From: Auriscalpium vulgare
Taxonomy: Eukaryota; Basidiomycota; Agaricomycetes; Russulales; Auriscalpiaceae
DNA length: 64,000 bases
Direction: 5' to 3'
Assembly: GCA_019915015.1 (NCBI GenBank)
Contig: JAHBBC010000021.1
Coordinates: 62,001 to 126,000 of the forward strand
In this document: positions 11,339 to 21,883 of the stretch, piece by piece
Layout of the letters: every line of letters begins with the position of its first letter
Numbering within the stretch: the first letter of the stretch is position 1
Notes under the pieces: generated by a model
Told to the model about the DNA's origin: nothing
The model's database searches: none
Seen by the model: the letters and a program-made list of their open reading frames with translations, nothing else
Program-made: the position numbers and the translations under genes

Positions 11339-13923
11339 ATGAAGTACGTTGCTTTACTGAGTGGCGGAAAAGACAGCTGCTACAACCTCCTTCACTGTCA
11401 ACGCAACGGACATGAGCTCGTAGCTGCAGCCTCCTTGGGGCCGGAACTGGGGAAAGGTGTCCGCGTTGTCGCCCGCATTTGTCGCGTTTCTAACCTACCG
11501 CAGAGGAACTGGACTCGTTTCTCTACCAGACTGTCGGACAAGACGCCATCGAACTTGTTGCGCGCGCTCTCGATGTGCCTCTCCACCGTCGCGTCATCTC
11601 CGGTACCGCGGTCGAGCAGGGCGCTGAATACGGCGGACGCGACCCAACGACTCGCGGAGGCGTCGCCGGGGACGAGACTGAGGATCTGTATCTTCTGCTG
11701 TCCGATGTCAAAGTAACGCTTCACTGAAGCATCGCCGTCTCATATCTCATGATTCAGTCGTGATGTGCTGTAGTCTCAATACCCCGATCTCGAGGGGGTG
11801 TCCGTCGGCGCCATTCTGTCAAGCTATCAACGCGTTCGAGTCGAGCATGTGTATGTCCTTTACTTCCATGACGGCCAAACTGCGACTGTATTCTACTCCG
11901 TTTATTAGGTGCAGGAGGCTGGGTTTGACGCCTCTGTGTTACCTTTGGCAAAGAAACCAAGCCGAACTGCTCTCCGAAATGATTGATGCGGGGATGGAGG
12001 CTATCATCATCAAGGTCGCTGGTATAGGGCTAACACCGAAGCACCTTGGAAAGACTCTAATAGCGATGGAAGATACGTTGGTCGAGCTCGTGCGTGTTTC
12101 AACGGCGTCGCGTCGATTTTCCAGCTCAGAGTCTGTCCGCAGAACTCACTTTATGGATCACATATCTGTGGCGAGGGGGGCGAGTACGAAACCCTGACTT
12201 TAGATTGCCCCCTGTTCAAGCAGAGGATAAGGCTGTGAGTAGAATTTTTTGTGCCCAATGGATTTGTTCTCAGAATATTGTGTCAGGGTGGAGACAGAGA
12301 CAGTGATCCATTCCGACAGCGGCTTTGCCACAGTAGCATTCATGCGCATCAAGAATGCCGTGCTCGATGCAAAGCCGACACGCACCACGCAGACACTTCA
12401 TGTTGCGATCCCATCTTGGTTTGACATGGATCATGAAAGCCTAGCAGAATCGATCGCCACAGAGGACCCTTTGCAATCAGATTCCGAGGTAGCGACTGTG
12501 CAGCCCTGGCCTTCGTCGCCCGTACTCCAATCCTGCCGTAGGGCTCATGATTGGGTGGCCATAACCGACATCTGCAAGAGCGTAGTCGAGGGTGAACCGG
12601 CTTTGTCTCTCCAGGACGAGGTCCGCGAATGCTTCTCCGTCCTTGAAAGTGAGCATATCTAGATCAGTTTCTATTTCATTACCAGTCGAACACCCGTTTG
12701 TCTAGGCCGCCTTGCGGACTACGCATTGACTCTATCTAACGTTGCCAACATCAATATCTTCCTGTCGTCCATGGATTATTTCGCACCGATGAATGATGTG
12801 TACGCCTCGTTCTTTGGAATCAGCCCCCCAGCACGTGCCTGTGTTGCCGTAGACCTCCCCTCCCCTTTCCGCGTGAAGCTAGACTGCATCGCCTACGCAG
12901 AACACCAGCCATCCGATCGACAAGCCCTCCATGTCCAGAGCCTGAGCTACTGGGCGCCCGCCAACATAGGACCCTATTCCCAAGCAATCAACGTGCGTTT
13001 CATCTTGCCTTCATCAGAGCCGGAGATTGGCTCACGCTTTCCCAGGTTGGGGAGAGCGTGTTCATTTCGGGGCAGATAGGTCTGATACCGAGCTCCATGG
13101 TGCTGCCTGCTCCACGGTCTCTGGGCATCGAGACCGCTCTCGCCGCACACCACGCCGACCGCGTGGTTGCCGCCCTCCGCAACAATACGGGCGGGGGCTG
13201 GGTCGGGCATCCGCAGTGCGTGATCTACTGGCTGTCGCACGGGCGGCACCTTCCGCATGTCCAACACGCACCTGGCCTCGATGTACGTGGCCGATTGTGC
13301 TTGTACGGAAGACGGTATCGATAAGGCTATCTTTAACGTAGGAGCCTGCGCCAACGCTCTTCCTGGAAGTGAAGGATCTTCCGAAGAATGCCCTGGTTGA
13401 GAAACAGGTTCTGTATCACACAGGCCGCGCATTAGTCGCGGATGATGAGGGAGACACCGAGCTCGTATCGAGGGCACCCACGTTCTCCCGAGGTACGTGT
13501 ATATATGGTGCGTCTTGTCCCAATTCTGACATCTTACAGGCGACTTCCTGGATGACCGCATGAGTCTGTATTGGGAGGCATCGCATTACGACCACACTAA
13601 TGCCTCCGTTATCGTGCTCTGCGGCAAAGGAGAAGGGGACTGGGACCGAATCGCTCATCGAGTGAATTTGCTTCCCGAGCTCCAAGCTCCGTTGACGAAC
13701 GCCCTGTCAGTTCGATTGTTCCACAAACTGGCGATCACCTCGAGTACGGTTTTTCCTACAGGATCCGCTGTCCTAACTCATCGCCTCGTTTCTAGGGCCT
13801 GCCCTCTACGACTTGCTGTTCGCCGAGGACAACCAGCCGGCAGTGTCACTCATCCCGTGTCGCACTATCTCTACTCGTGAACGTGACGATTGGGATTATG
13901 TGATTTGTATCCTGGCCACGTAG
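11339..13923 (+). CDS. DPH6: Diphthine--ammonia ligase with C-terminal RidA/YjgF-like domains
   Basis: DPH6 amidates diphthine on eEF2, the last step of diphthamide synthesis. The ATG at 11339 gives MKYVALLSGGKDSCYNLLHC with the PP-loop ATPase motif SGGKDS at residues 8-13. The diagnostic GEGGEYETLTLDCPLFKQRI appears near 12170-12230. The second half holds two RidA/YjgF-type domains as in yeast Dph6 (NVANINIFLSSMDYFAPMND; PYSQAINVGESVFISGQIGL). The gene has about ten introns of 45-65 bp and ends DDWDYVICILAT at 13923. Every junction I tried keeps frame, so it looks intact. The last part, from about 13230, is duplicated with decay at 19446-21883. Confidence 0.92.
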
Positions 13924-14067
13924 CTTGTAATAACATGTCGGAACATCCGTGACTCGAGAAATACTACAATGTGTACAACGTTGATGCGATAACATATGCG
14001 AACTCAGGAGTCCCAAAATGAGATGAAGGCCGTACATTAACGGATAGCTCTCACTCTGCAGTTTACG
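13230..14067. repeat. Segmental repeat copy A: DPH6 3' end, 3' flank and a relic of the SUT1-like gene's last codons
   Basis: This stretch matches 19446-19811 plus 21472-21886 along the plus strand with indels. It covers the last DPH6 exons and the 3' flank. Positions 14035-14067 read on the minus strand as RKLQSESYP, which parallels the end of the transporter at 21860-24436 (RELKSESYP, stop). The repeat therefore spans the junction of two convergent genes. Confidence 0.82.
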
Positions 14068-14271
14068 GCGAAGATGCTGTGATGGTATACTACACTATCC
14101 TCCGGAATAATGTTCAATGCCGTCAACATTTTCTACGCAAGGATGATCGATTGACGCGCAGCTTGCGTGGTCATTGATGGCGCAGCTAAACGCGGTGGCA
14201 GCACAAACGCAAAATTTATGGAGAAATCCGTCAAATATCCTCCGACAGGCTCGCTCTCTCCGCCAGGGGAG

Positions 14272-16024
14272 TCAGTCTATTTTGATGACCAACACGCGGC
14301 CCACAACGGCTTCCACCTTCTGCAGCCACTGGGGGTCGGTCTTGCAGTAGCGGAGGTGTAGCGCGTGTAGTGCGGCACCTCGCTGATGCCGGTGCTCGAG
14401 CTCACGCAAGAGCACCTCGTCCACGCGCATTCCGACAAAATCGGCCCACGAGTCGGCATCTTCGTAGCAAACCGATAGGTCCACATGGGCCAGTTTCAGG
14501 ACTTGGAGTTTGGGCCACACCGGAATGGCGTCTGCCTCACGGCTGTATGTCCCATCATCCAGGATGCTGGCAGACAAGATCTGGCACAGCATGGGCCCCA
14601 AGTCTTCGTCCGCATGCAGCGTCTGCAGCTCCGTGGCCGCCCCGAGCATCCCCAGCCAATGCTCCGGCGGGACCTTGAGGCCATCAAGCTCCCGATCGAA
14701 CAACAGTGACAAAGACAGCGACAGCGATTTGTGCACCCGCACTTCTGCGCACACCGTGGACAGAAAGTCAACGACCGTTTCTTCGACAGTGTCCCAGAGA
14801 AGATCGAACACCCGGTCGCACGGGGCTTGGTCGTCGTGGCGCGCAGAGAGCGTAAGGTAACCCGGGCCGTACGATTGAAACTGCATGTCGCGGAATGGGT
14901 TCAATTCGTACCCGCCCACGGGTGCGAGGAACGGGTACAACACAGCAAAGTTTTCCACTCCCCCAGTTGCGGTGGCCGCTATGCACAGACATGTGGTGTC
15001 GGGTGTCTGCACGTGGCGGAGGAAGCCTACGCACTCCGAGACCGTACCGCCAATTCTCAACAACTTCAATGAGGCTAGTCGGGCAATCTGTGATGTGGCC
15101 GGGGAGTCCGGCGCGGAGGAGAAACGGTCCAGACAGTTAGTCAATACGAGCGTCTCGATTCGCTTGAGCCGTTGCAGTGCAGCGATGAACTCCGGCAGAG
15201 AGGGTGACTCTAAGGGCGGCTCTGCAATGATGTGTATGTCCAAAGACACGATGTTGGGGAGGAAGAGGGACAACGGCACTACGGGGACACCATGCATGGT
15301 CAGGTCAGGCGAGGTGCACAGTTTGCAAAGAGCGACTCACGAGGATTCTCCATGTTAATGTAGGTGGCAGCCTCGAGGATTGGAGCCGGTGTGGAAAGGA
15401 GTCGGGAAAGATCAGTAGCACTGCCGTGGAATGTGGTCCCTGACAAGTGGATAGATCTGACTTGCTCGAGGGTGTCGAATGGCAGCCATGCCGCGCTTTG
15501 TGGAGGTTGCCAAAGTAGACAGGGATAGAAAATGGAGAGTGGGAGATTTTGAGATCGCGCGAGCATCGCGCGGGCCCACTGCGGGGGCAGCGGCAAGGCG
15601 AAGTCGCACCAAAGCGTCGGAGTGGTGAGCATAACGTGTCTCCAGCGTCGGCAGACCCAAGTCAACCGCACCCATGGCACACTCGGTGGGAGGTGGTCCC
15701 TGAATTGAACATCCTCTTCCAGCTCTAGGTTCGCGAGATGCGAGAATATGGAGACAAGGAGTTCGGGTTGAAGGCGGAAAATAGGCGCGGCGGACTCGTT
15801 GATTCGGGAGTCCACGATGGAAAGCACGGATGCGATCGCAGACACTTCATTGCGGAGGGCGGCGAGACCGTCCGGGGAGCCGCTCTTGATGCGAGACAAT
15901 TGCGAACGAAGGGTTGACAACCAGGCTTCTGTCGTGCCGCTGCGGGAGATGGTGAGTTAGAAGCTGCGGACCGAGACGTCGTCGAGTACCTGTCGGCCAG
16001 ACTATGCACTTCCTGACCGTCCAT
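14272..16024 (-). CDS. F-box protein, agaricomycete type
   Basis: The first exon at 16024 encodes MDGQEVHSLADS and is joined over a 46-51 bp intron to GTTEAWLSTLRSQL. The F-box lies in ESAAPIFRLQPELLVSIFSH and continues VPWVRLTWVCRRWRHVMLTT. A second intron at about 15296-15357 joins NMENP to LPLSLFLPNIVSLD. The remainder is a leucine-rich, LRR-like tail ending VVGRVLVIKID, as is usual for expanded mushroom F-box families that act as SCF ubiquitin-ligase substrate receptors. Substrate unknown. The gene lies between the two copies of the DPH6 3'-end repeat, so it arrived with, or was enclosed by, that rearrangement. Confidence 0.83.
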
Positions 16025-16261
16025 GCTACTTTTTTCGACAGGCCGCTACGACTTGTCGTCTTGAGCCTAACTCTGAGTCGTGAGGTTAGGATCGTTCGTC
16101 TGGAGCGAGGGCTGGTTATCACCTTCAAGTCGCGTGGTAGAACTCACAGCGCGTCCCCTAGTCTAGTGTTAAAGGTTTAGGTAGTTGTGTGCGCGGCGTG
16201 GTTGTCACTGACAGAGGCTGACGCTGAGCTGGCACTGCCAGAGCAACTCCGAGTCGGCTCG

Positions 16262-16420
16262 TGGCTCAGTCATGAGCGCTAAGCGCTCGCTGTAGTTCTC
16301 TGAATTGATATGTGAGTCAGAAGCGGTTGAGAACACGGTCAAAAAGCACCTCTCGCCCAAACTTTCCACTTTTTGAATGTCCATACTAGCCTCTTCAAAA
16401 GTGCGGCGAGTGTGTCCAGG
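16262..16420 (-). pseudogene. Fragment: diverged copy of the F-box gene's first exon and intron 1
   Basis: The minus strand from the ATG at 16382-16384 reads MDIQKVESLGER, similar to MDGQEVHSLADR in the F-box gene 360 bp away. A donor follows at the same place, and the intron 3' half (CGCTTCTGACTCACAT) matches that gene's intron (AGCTTCTAACTCACCAT). Past the acceptor the frame closes quickly, so this is a relic, not a gene. The match is short, so confidence is limited. Confidence 0.45.
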
Positions 16421-16599
16421 CTTCCTGAGGTAGAGTCGTCTGATCCAAACTTTATATGATTAAGACGATTCAGGATCATCTCTGTTGGTCGTGAATGGAA
16501 TAACAGCCACCTTGTTGCGAGGTGGACACATTCCCTAGTCAGTTTTATGGCAAATTAAGATGTCGGACGTTTTGTTTTGAAGAGACTTGCCAGGTGAGC

Positions 16600-17544
16600 C
16601 AGAACGTGCCGTCCTCTGGGACAACCGATCGCGGCCGGACGCGTCCGCGACCGCATGCGGTAAACCCCACTGTAGGGGCAGCGCGTCGGTGGTGTCCATT
16701 GCCCAATGCCCGGTCACTCATTCAATGTATTACTCGCTCCTTAGACACCCTCTGTAGGCTGTATGTATCATGCACGTACATTCTCATTATCCTGAACGAT
16801 GTTCGTGTCACTCGCTCTTTGCAAACTGCTCCGTCGACGGATGCGTGACCGCGTGACCCGACTGCCGACATGCCGTCTGCCACTCGTCCGCTGTCATCAC
16901 CAGAGGTGGCCACCCCTCCCGCGGCCGAGCACGCTGGTTCGTGTCCGAGGCGATGTGGACTGCATCAAGCTCTCTGCGCGCAAAGAAGGTCAGCGCATCT
17001 GGTCGGACGCTGCAGCGCTATTACTTACTGCGCCCGCGCCAATCGACATCCTAAACGGGCAGGTATTCGGAGACCGGCTCGCGCCTCGCGGCACGGCACG
17101 GACAAGCGGCGTGGGCGGGTTCAGTCTCAAGGGCTTCAGGCCCTCATGAGCTCGCTTACCGGTGTAGACAAGGAAAACATCTGGGGCGACAGAAACTAAA
17201 GGAGAGCGCGACGCGCTGAGCGACGCGTCAACGCGTGATAACCCAATATATTAATGATAACCACAGACGTGTCAGTGTCACGCGGTCGAGCGGCCTGAGG
17301 TATTAAGAGTGTATTGGGAGTGCAGCGCTCAAGGAGACTCAGGCTGTGGCAGATGAGCACGATAGATAGCATTACTCAGATCGAGTGCATTGGCGTTGTT
17401 GCCAATGCAAGGGGTACAGAGACTGGCGGTACGGTGGGAACTAATGCTCTCGTTCTCACGACACAACCCCACAGTTGGGTTTCACCCAATGCGGCCGCGG
17501 TCGCGACCCGCCGCGATCGATCGTCCCAGAGGACGGCACGCTCT
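16600..17544. mobile_element. Non-autonomous TIR DNA transposon (945 bp), 8-9 bp target duplication
   Basis: The ends are inverted repeats of roughly 90-100 bp: AGAACGTGCCGTCCTCTGGG at 16601-16620 is matched in inverse by CCCAGAGGACGGCACGCTCT at 17525-17544, and similarity continues through a GC-rich block to about 16680 and 17465. The direct repeat CAGGTGAGC flanks both ends (16591-16599 and 17545-17553). There is no credible protein inside. The 8-9 bp duplication allows hAT-like or Mutator-like origin; I cannot decide. Confidence 0.8.
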
Positions 17545-19445
17545 CAGGTGAGCGAGTGAGCGCCGTCAATTCGGCTAATTCCGGGGGCCCTAGAGTCAGC
17601 ATCAGCGAAATAGGGAGCGAACGTCAAGCCCTTAAAAGGGTTTACAAGGATCACAAAGGTCGCAAGGCGAATCGGACTCCGCACGGGCATGTGCGAAGAC
17701 CATGATCTCACAATCCCTTGGCAAGGCTGACCAGCGAGCTCGAGTTTGCCAGCGAGGCACTGACTGACGGCTTCGGGGCAAGTGCCGCACAGGAGTATAT
17801 TTAGACCATGAATTCACAATACCTTGGCAAGGATGACCAGCAAGCCCGACGATGCACTGCCTGATGGGCCATCGCCAGAGCGTCGAAATCATGCACCGGA
17901 GGACGTGGTATCAGTTCTGGTAATGGACTACTTATTCAAACAACGGTAATGAAGGCAATTTTATTTCTGCTAATTTATCTACTACAAATGTGTGCTAAGG
18001 CCCTCGCGACTGAACACTGATCGGTCCACAGGGCGGCACCGAACCCGGATGTGTTGCACCCAGACGAAGCGCACACGCCGCGGCGCGACGTGCGACGACG
18101 TAGTTAGCCTGACGCGCCTACGACACGGATGGTATGACACACTCAGGTTGGAATTGTGGAGGACCGCGGAGCGACTGACTTCCGCGCAAGGTCGGCAACA
18201 GAGACTCCGAGCAGCCGAAGAGCGACGAGCAGGAAGCTGTAGTAGGTCGGTCCGCGGAGCGCGTGCCAGAGCCAAAGCAGGTAGCATAGGAGGTAGGCGA
18301 CATAGGATAATTGACGTACGACCGTCGAGAACAAGTGGATGTACAGGACTCTTAGAACGTTAGAAAGTTAGAAGTCACAAGTCTGAAAAATTGCGACGAT
18401 TAATCACAGGACCTACTGAACTACTGAAGAGGTACTCACCTGGGAAAATTCGAGAGGATTGGCGATGTCGGCCTGGCATGTGCAGGTTGGAGGAATATAT
18501 GAAGAGGACAGGCTGCGAAGCAACCGGCGGCGCGAAGACACGCAACTTCAACGCAAGCCAGTCGCAAGCCCTGCCTGCCCGGCCGCGCGGGTGCGTGGGA
18601 ACATATATGTAATGGGTGCTCACCTCAGCCTGTGCTGAGTGGCAGTGCTCGACGACGACAGCACTTCGCTGCGTGAACTCTTCTCTAGATCTGTGAATGT
18701 GACGCTCGGGGTTAACTGCGAAGACGATGGTGTATGCCTGAGAGGAAGATGGGAACGGGGGGCATCACTTTGTGTGCGATGGTTGTCCTTATGTATCTAC
18801 GTCTTCGCCTCCATTCTACTGATTTATTTTCTTTCATCTAACTCGGGCTCCTCAGATCACCGGCCCTCCAAATGGCGTGTTCATAGCCCTTGAAGTGCCA
18901 ATTTTGTGTCTTCGCTAGGTGCTTTCCAGTTTCCGACTCCATTCTTCTCGCAGGCATCCTCGGGGCGCGCGCGCGCCCGACGCTCAAGTCCGTCTTGCCC
19001 CCTTGCCGCAAATCTACGACGACAACAACAGTTATAGGTAACAAGAGGTGATACACAGAGTCGTGAGGGATGCTCGAAGTGAGGAGAGGCGACCCAGGCG
19101 GGCACTGCTTACAGCTGCCGCTAATCTTCCGCGCAGGAGTGGCGAGCCATGTTGTACGTTGAAGTAAAGCATTGTATGTTGTACCGGCTGGTAAGGACTT
19201 TATGAGTTGATACAAGGAAACTCCAAGGATGCGCCTCCCTTCGCAGCTGCGCACACGGGCTGCCGACCACTTACCGACTATTGACAAATCCGCGTTGAGC
19301 ATTTACATGCCTTTATCAAGGAGACACAGGTATGATGCAATTCCGTAGCGATGATATGGCTAGCGCAAAGCAGGAGAAGGACGTCAGTGGTACTGCAAAG
19401 CCTTGTACTGCCTTCGTAAACCTATGCAAATCGGCGCCAGCACTG
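17545..19445. other. Gene-poor interval with degenerate repeats
   Basis: No supportable gene. Positions about 17699-17767 and 17807-17875 are two imperfect direct repeats, each with an ACCATGA..TCACAAT start, CTTGGCAAGG and TGACCAGC. A hydrophobic minus-strand stretch at 18143-18334 (LSYVAYLLCYLLWLWHALRG) could be a relic of a membrane-protein gene but has no flanking exons I can defend. Confidence 0.5.
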
Positions 19446-21883
19446 TCACGTGCGGCAGGGGCCGCAAGGTAATAGCGGATGAACACTGTTTTGCTGATGA
19501 GTCAACTGCCAGTGCTGCCCTGCGCAAAGAGTGAGCACTGCACCCTCTAGACGGTACGCGGCCTCGATATACGTGGCCATTGTGCTTGTATGGAGGACAG
19601 TATCGATAAAATAACGTAGGGGCACTGGCCAACGCTCTTCCTGGAGGTGAACGATCTTCCGAAGAACTTTGCCCTGGTCGAAAAACGGGCTCTGTAGTAC
19701 TGTACCGCGCATTGGTCGCGGATGACGAGGGAGACACCGAGCTCGTATCGAGGGCACCACGCTTTTCCCGAGGTACGCGTATATCATCTGGTGCTTCTTG
19801 TCCCAATCTTGTAGTCTCGTTCCCAGCCGTCCTGGGGGTGTGTCCTTGCTCGCTGCGATATGCGTAGGGGAGGAGGGGAGCCGGGGCCGGGGATCACCGA
19901 GCGGACATTAGAGTCGGAGGCAAAAAGAATCGGTCAGGTACACTCGCAGGACACACCCCCAGAACGTCTGGGGCATTTCGTATGGACCCGTACACATGCA
20001 TCACAAACGTGACAGACCGCGTTACCCCGCGTTACCCCGGTCCGCTCAGCAGCACCCTATCATCTTCACCCTCATCCCCACCCACGATACAACTCTCTAT
20101 TCGATTCTGGGGACCTGTAATGAGACTCTTGGAACCGAAAAGACACGTATGAACTCAAAACTTGACGCTTATGTGCCGAGGTCGCGATGTCTGTCTGCAA
20201 CTTCAAGGCCGCCGCAAACGCGTGGGGCAGCGCGTCGGAGCGTGCGGCGTCTGCGGTTGGCGTCGAGGGATCATCGGAGAGGCCGAGGAATGCAGTGACG
20301 AGGGTCCCCGTCCTCTCTTAGTCCCAGTCAGCGCCGGAGTCGGTGTCAGTCGTCGTTGCGGTCGCTGGACTTGTCGAGGAGCGCGTAGGACGCGACTAAC
20401 GCGTCTGCCGCGTCGTCGTCATGGTGCAGACGGCTCATTGTGCACTTCGGCGTCGCTGAGACATGCGCCGACGCGGGCAGCTGATCAAGATTGAACGGGG
20501 GCGGGCGGGGTGTGTGCCGCGACGCACAGAGCGCTCCTGCACGTCTTCGAGACGCGTCTGCGCAGCCAGCAAGCGCCATGTCTGACACCTTGCAAGGCTT
20601 GCGCAAGGCTCGTCTTGACGGCGCGCGACGTTGACCGTCGCGATCGGGTGCCCGGCGTGCGGAGAGTCGCAGTGTGCGAGTGGCGGGCGCACGGCGATTA
20701 TGTTACTCGTGCGGAGTGTAACCTGTGGGACATTATAAGCCCACCGGCGCCGTTTCGGAGCGCAGCCCTCGACTCGCAGCGGCGGCAGGTCAGGCCGGTG
20801 TGGTGGGCGGGTGACCGGGTCGTGCACGAAGCTTGTGCTGCGTGGCCTGCATAGCTCGTACTACTCGCAGAATGCAACGCCGCCGCCAAGTTCCAACTAC
20901 AAAGTTCTCTGTTCGAGTACCCCGCCGTGATATCACTGTTCTATAGTAACCACATTTCCGTGAATTCCAGTATGGCATCACGACTCCGCCTCTGCTAGCC
21001 GCCCCAGGCCTTTCATGCCCCGGTACACATTGACGGACGGCCAACTGTACCACCAAACACCGGCTTGATGACGAGTGTCCATGAGCTTCAGTGTCTGGCA
21101 TGAGCTTCAAGCTTCAAGTTCAATCCTGGATTACTTGCTGGATACCCCTTTACACATATGATTTCCTTCGACATTGGAAATCATTCCTGCAGCCCATATG
21201 ATTTTTGTAGCTTTCTCAGTAATCATTTCGCTGAGAGTTTACAGTGTGTGTGCACCGACGTGGGCAGCGGGCCAACGATTCTGTCTTCGGCCGACGACAG
21301 GTTGTGACCCGAACGTGACTGATGTGATGCATGTGTACGCCTCCATACGAAATGCCCCAGACCTTGGAGGGGCGAGCCCGCGAGTGAACTTTACCTGCTT
21401 TTTTTGACTCCGCTTTTGAACTCAGCGGATCGGGCGGGCCGGCGCACCTCCAAGGGCTGGGGACGAGACTACCAATCTTGACATCTCACGCGACTTCCTG
21501 GACGACCGCATGAGTCTGTATTCGGAGGCATCGCAATACTCCGTCCTCGTGCTCCGATGGCGTGGCAAAGGAGAAGGGAACTTGAACTCATCGCCTCGTT
21601 TCTAGGGCATACCCTTTACGACTTGTCGTTCGCCGAGGATAACCAACCGGCATGCGCAGTGGAGTCGCCCATCCAGTGTTGCACTATCTCCACTCGTGAA
21701 CATGATGATTGGGATTATGTGATATGTATCCTGGCTAGGTAGATGGTGGAACATTCGTGACTCGAGAAAGACTAGTGAAACAGATAGTACAATGTGTACA
21801 GCGATGATGCGATGACATATGCGACTCAGAAACCCAAATTGAGATGGAAGTCCGTACATTCATGGATAGCTCTCGCTCTTCAG
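19446..21883 (+). pseudogene. DPH6 3'-end pseudogene fragment, split by a transposon
   Basis: The two parts 19446-19811 and 21472-21883 copy the last exons and 3' flank of DPH6. Matching text includes the 19640-19770 block that corresponds to FLEVKDLPKN...DDEGDTELVSRA, and the final exon reads TLYDLSFAEDNQPA and then DDWDYVICILAR before a stop, against LYDLLFAEDNQPA and DDWDYVICILAT in the intact gene. Frame is lost through small indels, an extra block of about 95 bp near 19465-19557, and an internal deletion of about 130-200 bp near 21575. A 1,660-bp element sits in the former intron. It lacks the ATPase domain and cannot make a diphthine ligase. The repeat runs into the last codons of the transporter gene. 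Confidence 0.85.
19812..21471. mobile_element. Mutator-like non-autonomous transposon, 1,660 bp, long TIRs, 9-bp TSD
   Basis: The left end TAGTCTCGTTCCCAGCC (19812-19828) and the inverse of the right end TAGTCTCGTCCCCAGCC (21455-21471) form near-perfect termini. Similarity resumes 140 bp inside (CTGGGGCATTTCGTATGGA, then CGTACACATGCATCAC), so each inverted repeat is about 180-190 bp long. The 9-bp direct repeat CCAATCTTG flanks the element at 19803-19811 and 21472-21480. It interrupts a former DPH6 intron. Long TIRs with a 9-bp duplication are typical of Mutator-like elements. I find no transposase inside; several open frames of 110-130 codons there look random. Confidence 0.88.

Noticed and set aside
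18143..18334. Hydrophobic minus-strand peptide as a membrane-protein gene
   Set aside because: No ATG in a good context, no recognisable family, and adjacent frames close; at most a relic.
18838..19302. 154-codon minus-strand open frame
   Set aside because: No domain, signal peptide or credible promoter, in a repeat-rich interval.
20870..20930. tRNA-like T-arm text GTTCGAGTACC
   Set aside because: No matching acceptor stem or anticodon arm can be formed around it, and it lies inside the Mutator-type element.
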